NCBI GenBank assembly: GCA_008828725.1
Contig: MEHQ01003238.1
Location: 314,166 to 378,165 of the forward strand
From: Saccharina japonica
Lineage: Eukaryota; Sar; Phaeophyceae; Laminariales; Laminariaceae
Direction of reading: 5' to 3'
Length of the DNA stretch: 64,000 nt
Shown: in pieces, positions 35,301-47,000 of the stretch
Numbering within the stretch: the stretch's first letter is position 1
How the letters are laid out: each line of letters opens with the position of its first letter
The notes under the pieces: generated by a model
What the model was told of the DNA's origin: nothing
What the model saw: the letters and a program-made list of their open reading frames with translations, nothing else
Databases searched by the model: none
Program-made: the position numbers and the translations under genes

Positions 35301-36274
35301 TCTCCTTTACATTCGAAAACTGGTGGCTTAACACGCCACACCAAGCCCCGACCAGCGTAGGTAAGACACCTGTGTTGCTCTCCCCACAAATCACCAAAAT
35401 GATGTATTTCCATAACGCCTAATATTATTGAAACCGGGATTTGGTCAAAATCAGCCCCTCACAAGGCAATTGGAAACGCTCATCGTTGTCCCTGTGTTCT
35501 CCCTACCGAGGCACCGGAGAGCCTCAGCATCAAGGCCCAAACCCAAGTGATACTTGGTGTAGACAAAACTGAAGCTACATTGGCGATGAGATTTGTAGAT
35601 CTCGAGAATTCACGTCCGCTGTTGCTGAAAGCGATTTCGCAGCTCGAGCCGCTAGGTAGTCGCGCCGCTCGATAAGGCGATGTTCAACGAAGTAGTCGCT
35701 GTGCTAGACCAACATGAAATCGCCCAGAACTCCTCCTATATGCCTGCATAGACCCAAGGAAGAATAACCAGGGTGGTGCACTTTGGGGTTAGCACAACAG
35801 CGGCCGCAACCGACCTTTGTAGTGTGCCTTCAAAAACAGCAAAAAAACGACAAAACGTACCAGATTTAGAGTACGAGGTCGTACGTACGAAATGTGATGC
35901 TGTACGTACGTGTACGAGTTCTCGAAAACATGCACCAACGGAAGTCGTCGCCATTTGAAAAAGCGGCGTAATTCGACCGCCTGGAACCACATCTTCAAAC
36001 TTCAGCGACGTAGTCGCTGTTCGTAGAGGACGCGAAAACTGCTGCCGCTTTGCCACCCAGTAGTGAGAGCACCAAAGAGCCCATCGCAGGGTGGTGGAGT
36101 TTTTGATTAGCTGTGAGGCTGGAGCTAGAGCAGAATTACGAAATGTCCTATGGGAAAAAATACAGTGGTAGAGGTTCTTCCAGACGTTAGGCTGAAATAC
36201 ATAGAGCCAGAATCGAAGTATTTTTGTGGGGAGAGCAACACAGGTGAAGAGTAGTGATTAGCGACTGTATCTGA
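32399..36274. other. Intergenic stretch, no gene recognised
   Basis: Between the MITE and the apparent 3' end of the minus-strand gene. Open frames of up to 114 residues occur but show no domain I recognise and no consistent splice continuation. A later exon of the minus-strand gene could lie here, as its last recognised exon ends in a possible donor. Confidence 0.35.
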
Positions 36275-39200
36275 TCAACCACTATATATATATGCTACGC
36301 CTACCTGTTCCACTCCAAGCTTGGTCGTCATGTGCCGCATAGCCTGGGGAGTGCGCGCTGCATCTTGATACGTCTGCTGGCCGTCTGCTCCGGTTCCAGC
36401 CTCCTGCAGTCGTTTTTGCGATCGACAATGATCAGTGACGATTAGTCCGGGATTGATTCGCAAAACAAAACGCAGCCCCTTGACCCAAAGTGACCCAAAA
36501 CAGCGGATACACCAAGCCAAAAACAAGAAGCAACCCCCACCCCCGACACTGCGAGGCAAATGACGCGGCGCTTCAAGACACAAATGTATCATACGAGCAC
36601 TTACGCAGAGGGCGACCGCGCCCAGATCGAGGCTGTCCGCCACCTCGAATTCGTCATCATCCTCGTCGTCATCGCTGTCCTCTTCCGGTAGGCCTGAGGC
36701 AGCAGCAATGTCTTGGTCTGTGCCAGCGTCCGTTCCCAAATTGGGCTCGCTTCCGGCATCCCAGCTGGTGAGACTCATGGTCCCGACGTTGATTGGGAGA
36801 GAGGACCCAACTCCGAAGTCGCATTCCACCGCGTGGTCGCCGAGTGGTCGTTTCTGGGTGAGAGAAATGTCGCTGCGAGCGGGGCTAGTCTCCGACCACC
36901 CACTGGCTTCATCTACGCCTCCAGTCCCCAGCTCGGATATCTCGTCCAACCCCTCGTCGTGCTCGTCGTATTCGTGCTCGGTATCTCCTCCACCCAGAGT
37001 GCTCCCTCCTTGGCTGATATTGCACGATTCGCGGCTCTGCTCCGACTCGTTCCACCTACTGTTGAAGGAGGGTTGGGCAGTGGTGGTCAGCGACAAGGTT
37101 GCCAAGGGTTAGGTACGTTGTACACACGTAACAAGTTGATCAGGTAGACTCCTCCAGCTCACGAAGTGCCCGAGGAAACAAGCGTATACATCGGACAGAT
37201 CACCGATTCGCACTTCATATCTCTACATCTCTTTCCGGGCAGATAGATTCCTGGTACGTATGATCTAGCTCATGCTGTCGTGTGAGAGCCGTGTAATCCT
37301 CGTGACCTATTGCACACGTTTCCTGGGCTGAATGTGTACAATACATACCCTGCACAACATCTCACATGGGCAGGTTAGGATCTACCGTAACTACAAAATG
37401 ATATAACTGTAGATCTATCTGATGTGTGAACAAGTACACAAGCGCATACATACGGCAGTCATGTCGACCGCACCACGCAGGAAGCGTCCGACAAAACACG
37501 CGACACAACAAATGAGAAGCGGCTTGTCTTGTCTCACCGCACGGTGTCTTCCGGGTTGATGCCATCCTCAACGGTCGCAATTGGTCCGCCGCCCGGCGTC
37601 ATCGGCGGCGTTGATTTCTCCTGAGCGTCGAGTTTGGACATGAGGCGAGACATCTCCCGCTTTTTGTTCTCTTCCTGCTTTCCCTTCAGCTTCTTCAGAG
37701 TCTGAAACGCAAGGCAAACATCGCACCCAAAGCAATTGGTTACCGTACAAGGATTACACCGTTGATGACACAACTACTAGAGCTACAGTAATAAAGAACA
37801 GTTCACCAGTACAGACCAAAGGCGTTGGAAGACATAGTATCAATATCAACTATATAGCTCCATCAACAGCGAGCTCTCGCAGCGAACCGCTGAGTGAACG
37901 TCCCCAAAATTCAGCGGGACAGGAACCAACAAGATGTACAACAAACAGACACTGTATTACAAACCTGGTGCACCTCCGGTACGTAAAAGTCAAGCAACAC
38001 ACCCACGCATCGAAAATTAACTTGGAAATGAGCGCTTGAGCCCTTGGGGGCAACCGTATCAATATAATATAGTACCTGCATGACCTCTCGCGCGTTCCTC
38101 TCCGCGTCGACGATAGGAGAATGCTGCAGGAAGTTCACCACAGAAGCCCACCACTGCAAGTCCATCAGTCCATCAAATAGGGAGAAGGCATCGGACGAGG
38201 TATATCAAATTATCGCTGTTGTACTGCTGTTGTACTGCTGTTGTATACGCGCACCCGTTCTTGCGCAGAGGTTCCGCAAAGGTTTCGCAACACGTGTGCA
38301 TACTATACCTGGGACATATTATACAAATACGTTGAAAGGCTCCCCGCCGATTGCGCTTCTCTGATAGGGTGCGCTACTGATATATTTCTTACAGCTCGCT
38401 TCCGATTACAGTACACGCATGAAACTATACGCCGTAGGCTTTGGCGAAACCGGCGGCATACCTCGTCGAGGAACTGCGTGAAGGCGTTGCTCCCTGGCTG
38501 CAGCTTAGAAGAGGCGTTAACCGTTCGGCGAATGTCCTTGAGCATCTTCATGATGCTGTCTGCATACATCGGAATCTTGGAGATGTCGTCGCGGTGCCTG
38601 TACCAAGCAAGGCGGTTGGTCCGATTGACGTGTTATACGTACGGAGGTCAAAAAGGTGAAAGGTGGAACCCATTCTGGCAATCCTTACGCTGAGCAAGCA
38701 CTTTTCAGGTCTCCACGGTTATGCGAGAGATCAGTTACTATTGCACGGCCGCTTTCGAACGGCCATACCATGCCCGCCAATCAGACGCGAGCATATCACA
38801 ACCTCTACTATGTCTGCCCGCATCATGACTGCTAAAATACTATATAGGTATCGGGCATGATCAATACATGGAGGTGTGTGTTTTTTTACGTTATTCCAGT
38901 CTAGTCACAGTCTGTACTTTCTCTACAAAGGATCCGTGGTCACAAGCACAACATGCACAACATGCACAACGAGGCTATAACAACATCTGGTACTACTGTA
39001 AACACATGCGATAACCAACGAGGAAAGAGTTCTTCGCCACACCCCACAGAACATCACATGCTACATGGCTAGATATTAATATAACTACTCGTATGTATAA
39101 TACGATAGTACACGTAAAATATGTAATTCACACCCGTATACATACCTGGTACTTCGACCACAGCTTACAAGTAATCAGAAAACTGCGGGCACGAAATCCT

Positions 39201-42200
39201 TTTTCTCTCTAAAATAGGTATATTGCAGATATCGTCAGAGTCCGAGCGAGTAATCGAGACTCAGTCATTGACTCGCGAGTCCTACGATTAGTCATTTTGA
39301 AGTACTGAGTCCCCGGGGTACCAAAAGCTGAAATGACTGGGTCCTAGCAAGTCCCTAGGGTACCAGAAGCTGAAACGACTGAGCCCTTGCGAGCCGCTTG
39401 GGTACCAGAAGCTGAAATGACTGGGTCCTCGCGATACCCCAGGGTACAAGGAGCCGAAATGAATGAGATCTAACGAGACCCCAGGGTACCAAAAGCTTAA
39501 ATAGCTGAGTCCTCGCGAATACCAAAAGGGTCAAACAGAATCAAAATCCTTTTTTGTGTATTTTGTTATCGCCCTTTACAAAAACACTGCAAAAGGTCGT
39601 CAGAGTACCATTACCAGTCATCGGGACTTCGCAGTTGATTCGCGAGTCCGAGTCATTTTGAAGTACTGAGTCCCCAGGGTAACATAAACTGAAATGACTT
39701 GAGTCCTCGCGAATCCCCAGGGTGCTGATAGCTGAAATGACTGTCTTCGCGAGTCCCTAGGGTACTGAAAGCTGAAATGACTGAGTCTTCGCGAGTCCCT
39801 AGGGTACTGAAAGCTGAAATGGTTGGTACTCGGAGGTACTGGTACTCTGACGTTTTTTGGTCTATTGCGTTATCCACTAGTTTTACTTTTACTGTCTGAA
39901 TTGTTGTATGAGTCCATTGCAACGAACACCGGAACCGACGGCGTACAGCTACCTATGTTATGTATATAGGGCTGGCCGAAATAATGTTAGTACCATAGCC
40001 TCGAAAACACGACAGAAATAGACAGGGACGATGAGTGAACGTCGTCCGTTGTCTCACGTGTTTGTAAATATGTATATACGTCATATGGACCTGTGCAGCC
40101 TGACGCCGTGGAAAAACAGCACAGAGAACAGAGAACCATGACAACCGGGCGGAATACCAAAGACAGAGTACCTGCTACTTGGTACTTTTCACAGGTATCA
40201 ATATGAATATGATGCGCATTATCGTTTTCGCCGAAGCACGTGGGATCTGCCGTCACCGTCTACGTAATATACACTCGTATACAGATTACACACACAGACT
40301 GCAGTTCGTCTGCCCCACCCCGTGTGGAGGTGGACTCAGTTCTCAGTATGGCAAAGGAACTTTGTGCCGCTGTGTGCAAGCGGTTCCTCGGCGATGTTTG
40401 AGGCTTCAAAGCTGGCAACGGGAGGGGGGGGGGGCGTACTCGTGTGTTGCTTGCAACAGTTGGGCGCTCATTACGTTGTTTCCAAATATTACATAGTTTT
40501 TTTGCTAAGCTTATCCCCTTCCTGTTTCGCCGCCTGTGGCCACCATCTATGTCCTAGGATAGCGATCGTTTTCTCTCTACACTTGTCTACTGTAGTGTAC
40601 CAAACTTCTCCATGTCACATTCATCCATTTTCCTCATCTCCTCCAACACATCCAGTTCCTCCTTGCACATTTCACATTCTCCCACTATGTGAGTTATACT
40701 CTATTGCATTGCTACAAGGGCACATCTGTGCATCTTCTTCCACTTGCTCCTCCTCCCGGCTACTGGTATACCTCTTTCTTCTTTCTGGCAGGTTCAGGTC
40801 CCCTTCACGAAATCACAGTTTCAGCATTTTCTCGAAGTCCATTGGGCCGTGCAATACATTTTCATTCCTATCCCTTCTCTTAACCCCCCGTATATCTCTA
40901 GGTGTTCCTTCCCTTACACCTTCTTAGCGCTAGCCGTTCCCTTATTTCTATCCTTTTTTTCCCTTCTGTTTCGTACCCCCCAAACTTCTCTATATGGCCA
41001 CCATCTGATCTTGCTCTCTTTCCATATCCTTCCATTCTTCTCGACTACACTATCCCACCTTATTCCACCTCGCCCTTTAGTTACTTTTCCCCACAGCTTT
41101 ATCAACTATTATGGCCGGCAACCTCTTATTTGGCATGTTATTTACTTGATATTGCCATTTCAACTTTCCAACGTCTCTATTAGTCTTAAGTGGCAACGGG
41201 GGGGGGGGGCAGAAGTACTCTTGCTCAGGCGGGCCCGCCGTGGCAAAATAAATAAAGCCTGGGAACCCTCCGCAGGCCTGATCGGAGCCCGTGGTGCCTA
41301 TACCCTCACGAAAACAAAACCATTCAAATTTTAAAGGCCGCACGCTCACTGTCCAGGAGCAAATAAAAACATGTTTGTGGGGTTTCTCATGGCCATTAAC
41401 ACTGCTCGTGGCGTGTGTGTTTTACTTTATTTCAGTGTGTACCTATTTTAGGCTCAAATGCAACAGGTGACCTGTTTTAGGCTTTTACCCCAAATAATAC
41501 TCGAGCCCTAACGCATGTGTATCTTCAGGACGGCCAACAACTGTTGCGGCTGAGAAAAGTCGAAGGACTAATAAACGACGAAAATATACTGCCGTGCTGC
41601 TGATTTTATGAACTCCTGTACAGTACGTACACAGCTGTAGTATCAGAAATACGGGGAATACTCGTTGGCCCTTCTCATCCACTACGATGTACCTATTATA
41701 CGTCGACCGTGTCCACGTGTGTCCAATCGCTGCTGCTGCTGCTGCTGCTGCTTCAGCTTCCCGCCCAACTTCCAAAAAACTGACAGCATGACTCCAGCTT
41801 CTGCCTTCTGTCGTCAGGCAGGTGAGGTATCACATCATATAATATAATATATAATATGAAAGGGATCTTACCCCCAGCCCTGGGCTACGTATTGCTATTA
41901 CGTAAGTAATAGTAATAGTCTACTCTTATGTACGCTGCATAGCAGTAAGAAAAAAAAGGAAGAAAGCCCCTCCCCCCATTGCGATGGACACTGGAACAAT
42001 ACATACCAGTAGGTAAGCTCACCTGCGGTACTGATCTATCAATCCATCTGTGCTCTCGCTCTCCCCAGGAATGGCTCCATCGTCCTTAGCCATCACATTC
42101 TACCAACGGAACCACACACAACGTACGGAAAGGCGAAGAGGCAAAGAGGGGAAGCAAGGCAGCTGGCGCTTGGTGCTTGCACATAGATATTATATATTAT

Positions 42201-43842
42201 GCACTTAATATGATCTGGTTGTGTTCGTGGTGTTCTGATATCTGATGAAGCTCCCAGGTGTAGTAGTAGTAGTGTACCTCACGTATACGTACGTACGTAC
42301 CTGGTATGCGTTACGAAGACACGACCGACCGTCAAGCATTAACTCCTCGACTACACAGCCCTCGAGTAACTCGATAACTCGATACTGCTGTCTGCTGTCA
42401 ACTCTATGTTGTCGTCGTGATGCAGTTACCGTATACCTGGCACGAGCGTATATTACTCCAGGCCGGTAGTACCGGTATACTCGTTCGTGCTCGTACACTG
42501 CTGCTGCAGTAGCAGCAGAATCGCGCGTACCTTCCAGTGCTTTGAGAAATGCTTCGTGTTTTCGTGTTATCATGCCTGGTACGGTAAGACTTGTACGGCA
42601 GACTCGCGCATATTTTGTGCGAGTATCATACGGTACGTAGTCGTATATAGACGTGTTGTGTGTTGTGTGTTGTGTAGTACCTTCGTACTTCGTATTGCTC
42701 TCAAGCGTTTCATTTCTGTCGTCGACTGCCGATCGACTGCTGTTGTGGGCTGTGGGCTGGTCTGTTGTCAACAAAGAAAGGTCGGCATGTCAGAGGGAAG
42801 CGACAGCAACAACACTCATCATGCGAGTCTTGTCTACTCGTACAGACATAGCAGACCAGCAGTACGACAACACTGCAAATTACAAATTACCAACTACCTG
42901 GTACCAAGTGACAAGCTGAGTAATTCCACTCCTTTGTTCCCATGTTTGATCTTCTATCCGCGCAAGCGTGTCTACACGGCAGTACGAGCTGCCGCTGTCT
43001 GCTCTCTCCTGTCTGCACCTTGTAGAACTGTATCGCGTGGAGGGCGATTGTCTTGCGCTCACTGCACTCGAACTTGAGAGCCCTTGCGCTGATCTCGCTG
43101 ATTGCATTGATCACGTTCTTCTTGGTTCTCCTCCATTCTCTCCTCTTCTCGTCGAAATCCTGCACGAACAAGGTTATTCGGGCAATCGAGCCAGCGAGAA
43201 ATACAAAATGCCACGGAACGACATACCCGAATCAGGAGATCGTTGAATCGTCCGCCACTCCGTGGGGAGTAAGACGCAGAACGCCATGTGCCGAATACGA
43301 ACACGCAAATTTCAAGGGCAAACAGGTGATCGTCGTTGCCCTGAGGACGATATGTTTATACTCGTACACGTTCGTATTGCCGTTCAGTAGCTCCCACAGG
43401 ACGGAAGACTCCCTCTGGTGCTGTTCGGGCTCTACAGCAGCAGCTGCTGTTGGCTCAATCTCAATCTCCGTATACAAAAAAAAGTAGGTTACCTTTTGGT
43501 GAGCCTCAGCTTAAAGCTACTTGTACTCGGGTGAAAAGTACCAGGTATGAAGTACCCCGTGACAAACAAACGCATCGTCCTCACCTGCTTGAGGATTCTG
43601 GTATCCGAGACACGTCGAAGGAGATTGGAGTCTTCTTTCGCGCACAGGATTTCCAAGTACGCTGTGGTGTCACAGTCGAACCCAGATTCTCCCTTCACGT
43701 GTGTTACGAGGCTTCCAACTTCACGCAGGTACCGCAGGAGCGATCGGACCTGTGTAAGCTTAAACGCTGCCGGTAGTTCGATCTCATGTAGCTCCGTCAG
43801 GCACTGATCCATGGTACCCCTCGTCCCCCCGGCGCGCATCAT
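36275..43842 (-). CDS. Unidentified multi-exon gene with acidic C-terminal half
   Basis: Minus-strand exons in transcription order: 43585-43842 (start ATG, TELHEIELPAAFKLTQVRSL), 43370-43414 (tentative), 43019-43159 (DFDEKRREWRRTKKNVINAI). After a gap with missing exons come 38462-38597 (MYADSIMKMLKDIRRTVNAS), 38076-38153 (WWASVVNFLQHSPIVDAERN), 37538-37701 (TLKKLKGKQEENKKREMSRL), 36605-37058 (acidic, EEDSDDDEDDDEFEVADSLD) and 36305-36403. Each listed join fits GT-AG and the frame. The first half looks helical, with a lysine/glutamate-rich coiled-coil-like stretch; the second half is acidic, Ser/Gly-rich and probably disordered. I do not recognise the family. The 3' end is open: a possible donor at 36304, or read-through to a stop at 36275. 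Introns hold the 39-kb 42-bp array and a LINE remnant. Existence of the gene is likely; completeness is not. Confidence 0.6.
39290..39835. repeat. Second 42-bp tandem repeat array, in two blocks
   Basis: The unit pattern is CTGGGTCCTCGCGAGTCCCC then AGGGTACCAGAAGCTGAAATGA, 42 bp. Block 1 (39290-39525) holds about five diverged units and block 2 (39650-39835) about four. Each block is preceded by the same lead, ATTCGCGAGTCC...TCATTTTGAAGTACTGAGTC, so the whole array was itself duplicated. It lies in the largest intron, or the gap, of the minus-strand gene. Unrelated in sequence to the 42-bp array at 9.6-11.4 kb. Confidence 0.85.
40436..41209 (-). pseudogene. Decayed LINE (non-LTR retrotransposon) 3' end
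   Basis: The minus strand can be read in broken frames as LPERRKRYTSSREEEQ, then MCPCSNAIEYNSH, then after a frameshift IVGECEMCKEELDVLEEMRK, and finally HRWWPQAAKQEGDKLSKK. The CPC...H....C arrangement followed by a WWP motif is a zinc-finger tail I associate with the C-terminus of reverse transcriptases of some non-LTR elements. A second, more decayed tail (IRWWPYREVWGVRNRREKK) lies just upstream on the same strand (about 40914-41105). Each is followed on the minus strand by a run of about 12 C. Frameshifts and stops make it non-functional. Confidence 0.6.
41729..41752 (+). repeat. (GCT)8 trinucleotide repeat
   Basis: An uninterrupted trinucleotide run. Similar CAG runs occur near 45666-45688 and 60783-60824. 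Confidence 0.9.
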
Positions 43843-44059
43843 GGTCAGGCCGCTCCCTGTACAGCCGCGTTTTGGCAACGAAAGCACCGTTGTTGCCACA
43901 AAAAAAAAGATCAAACGGGAAAACATCAACTGGAACATCCACAGCAGTTTTGTGGAACTCCCCCCCAATCTCATCTTCTATCTTCTGGGTTGGGTCGGGT
44001 CGGTCTTGCGGGCCATCAGGAGCAAAGCGCTCGTTCGCTCGTTGATTGTCATGAGATAG
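43843..44059. promoter_or_regulatory. Putative shared divergent promoter
   Basis: Only 217 bp separate the chosen ATG of the minus-strand gene from the ATG of the B-box/DUF2009 gene on the plus strand. If both starts are right, the two 5' UTRs and promoters must share or overlap this stretch. It holds a 9-base A run near 43899 and GGGTTGGGTCGGGTCGG near 43985, but no certain TATA box. A further upstream non-coding exon in either gene would change this picture. Confidence 0.45.
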
Positions 44060-47000
44060 ATGGTGATGGACCATAGCAGTGTAGGCCAAGAAATGAAGCT
44101 GCAGGAACCAAGTGTCGCAGAAGAGTCTACAGACGTCGATAGCCCTCCATCGCTGAAAGAAGAACATTCGAACAGCAGCAGCTGCAGTGTTGTCTCGTCC
44201 GCGTACGGCGACCTCTCGTCGGGTCTGAGGGAAAAGATGTCGACAACCAGGAAAGACAGCGCAGGCGATGTGATGGTGAGCACCCTTGCACTGTACCGCC
44301 CGACTTGTATTTTTACGCCTTGTACTTTTTATGGTGTTTGCTGGTATCCCTCAGTCGTCGGTGCAGTATATTACGTTTGCCTGTGATGACTGATGCCATC
44401 ACTTGCCTTCCCCGACGCCGTTCGATGATGTTCTCGCAGAACCTTTTGGCCGCCTCAGGACAGGCTCCTGCACAACAACGGCCTGCCCCGCCGTTAACCG
44501 ACTCTCAGGTGGCCGCAACGGCGAAAGCTGGTGCTGCTGTATCCGTCGACGGCTTCGAATCATCCCATGGCACGACGGCCGTCGAAGGAGCCGGCGAAGT
44601 TGCTGCAGTAAATGGCACGGGCGGTCTAGCAGGCACATCAGCGGAGGATGCGAGCGGTAGCACCAGCACGGACGAGGATAACGAGGAGGAGGAGGAGGAG
44701 GAGGAGGGAGCACCGCAAGCCCTGCAGACCTGCGTTGAGTGCGAAGACCAACGCGCGGAACTGACGTGCTTATCTTGCGAGGAGCCCTTTTGTCGACCGT
44801 GCTGGGGTTCGCTACACAGGTGTGTTTCTCGAGGTTGGATAAGCAACACCCTGCTGCTGTCGGCATTGCCAAGTACCTCCTGGTACGCGTACCAGTATGC
44901 TGACCATTCTGCCCGCGAGCTCCTTGCCTCTACGTAGGCACGTCGGTGCGTATCACACCATCACGTCGTCGTCGTTGTACGTTTACGCTTTGTTGCACAT
45001 ACGTTTTTTTCACTCCACAATTAAGCACCAGGTACGTAGTGGTATATGTACGTACCCGGTAAGCTTTTGCCGGCGACGAACTTGTGATAACGCGTACGTA
45101 CAGAGTATTGGGTGTGGGGTCGGATGGCTACGTATACGTGTACGAGTATATACCGGTACGGCTGCTGCACTCGTAGATGCTCTCCCTTGTGGTATAACAG
45201 TTTCACTCGTACTGCACTCTAATTCCAAGATGAACCTACAGTAAATCTGAGTCTAACTCCAAGACTTTGTCCCCACAACTGGAGTGCAGTAGTCCTTACA
45301 AGGTACCAGGTATAAGGTAGGTGCCGTAAGGTGCCTTAAACGGGTTTCGAAACGGGTTAACGACAAACCTGGTACTTCTATGGCCTATTAATGTGGCTTG
45401 GTTAGTTGCTACTACTAATGTACAGCAGTCGGCAGGAGTACGCGTTGGTGGCTGAGAGCTTAGAAGACGATTTACTTACTCCGGATTCCAGAGTACTACG
45501 TACTCGTACGTACTCGTAGGAGGTGTAGGGGCTCTTGATGGTGCGTGCAGAGTTGACGACAACCGAGGAGAGAGCTCGGTTGGCTACAGTATGCGTTCTC
45601 ATTAACGGCATTGCCATTAATACAGTAGTATTGGCAGCAAACGTGAATGGCCGTTCCTTGTTCGATACAGCAGCAGCAGCAGCAGCAGTATGCACCTGAT
45701 ATTTGTTTTCGTTGGTGTATATATTAAAAAATTAAAAAAAACAGCTGTGAGCTCGAGAGGATTTCGTCGAAGCTCATCTTTGCTAGCTGAGTGTAATACT
45801 TCGATCGCGCGTACTTGCGGATTTTATATGTCCTCATGTAGGATGTACATCCCGTATGAGGGGGGCACAATCTGAGGCTGTAGAATTCAGGACGTGTGTG
45901 TCTATTTGTGGGGGAAGAAACAATTAAAATTAAATTAAAATTAAAATTAAACAGTCTGAAATAAACGTACCAGGTATACTATAGTGTTCCGACGAGTTTA
46001 CGTGATAAGAGTGGTTCTACTATTTGTAGCTATGTATGGTATCATATATAAGAAGTGTGTGAGGACAGGTTATGGAGTAAAACTTAAAAGCACCTGATTG
46101 AATTTTTAATTATTAGTGATCTGGGTTTTTATAGTGTGCATTATGTATTTGTACCTACTGTATAAGGTATCTTTAGTGGCAATTAGTAAGAACAACAACA
46201 ACGTTTTATCCTTTATAACTGTTATATATATCATATACTATGTCATAAACTGCTGCTGGTGCATAGAGCTTGCCATGCTTCGGATGTATACACTTTTATT
46301 GCTGCGGTAACAGATTCCAGGTACCGTATTGTATTTATTACAGCCTATCCATATAAGGGATCCAACCAAAAACCAAGGTCTACGAGTAGAGGTATACCAT
46401 ATATGTATACGTAGCTCTTTAACTGTTAGTGTTGATACTCGTGATGTCAAGTGCGAGTGCGCATTTCGTGGAGAAGAGATTAATCTATATATGATAACTC
46501 CAATCAAGCACGAGTACTCGTATCACAGGTAATCTTTGGCGTCGTTCATCTTTGGCAACAGTTGGCTTGTGTCATGGAACGGTCACGGCAACCCATTTAT
46601 TTGCTTGTGCAGGCGAGGCAAGCGTGCAGAGCACGTTACTCAGGCGATCCTTGGAGAGGTGATGCCCGCACCCACGGCAGAATCAGAACCCCCCGCTCCC
46701 CGCGTGGAGGCCGATAGGGGCGCTAAGGTGGCGAAGGAGTCGTCTGATGCCGAAGACCAAGATAGCGTGGAATCTGGCATCGACGGAGATGAAGATGTTG
46801 ACGAAGATGAGGCGTGTGAAGACGGGCAAGGGAGCGGAGCCGAGGCAGTACCGGACGGGGTGGGCAAGCCTGGCGGTGAGAGTTGCAGAACGCCGTAGTT
46901 TGACGTCCTATAATTGTATTTGATATCCCATGATTGTGTGTGATGCCTCAGGATTGTGTTTGATGCCCCATTGTTGTGTTTGGCGTCCCATCATGATTGT

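Noticed and set aside
40322-41334. Plus-strand frames of about 200 residues.
   Set aside because: They are pyrimidine-rich shadows of the minus-strand LINE remnant and cross poly-G tracts.
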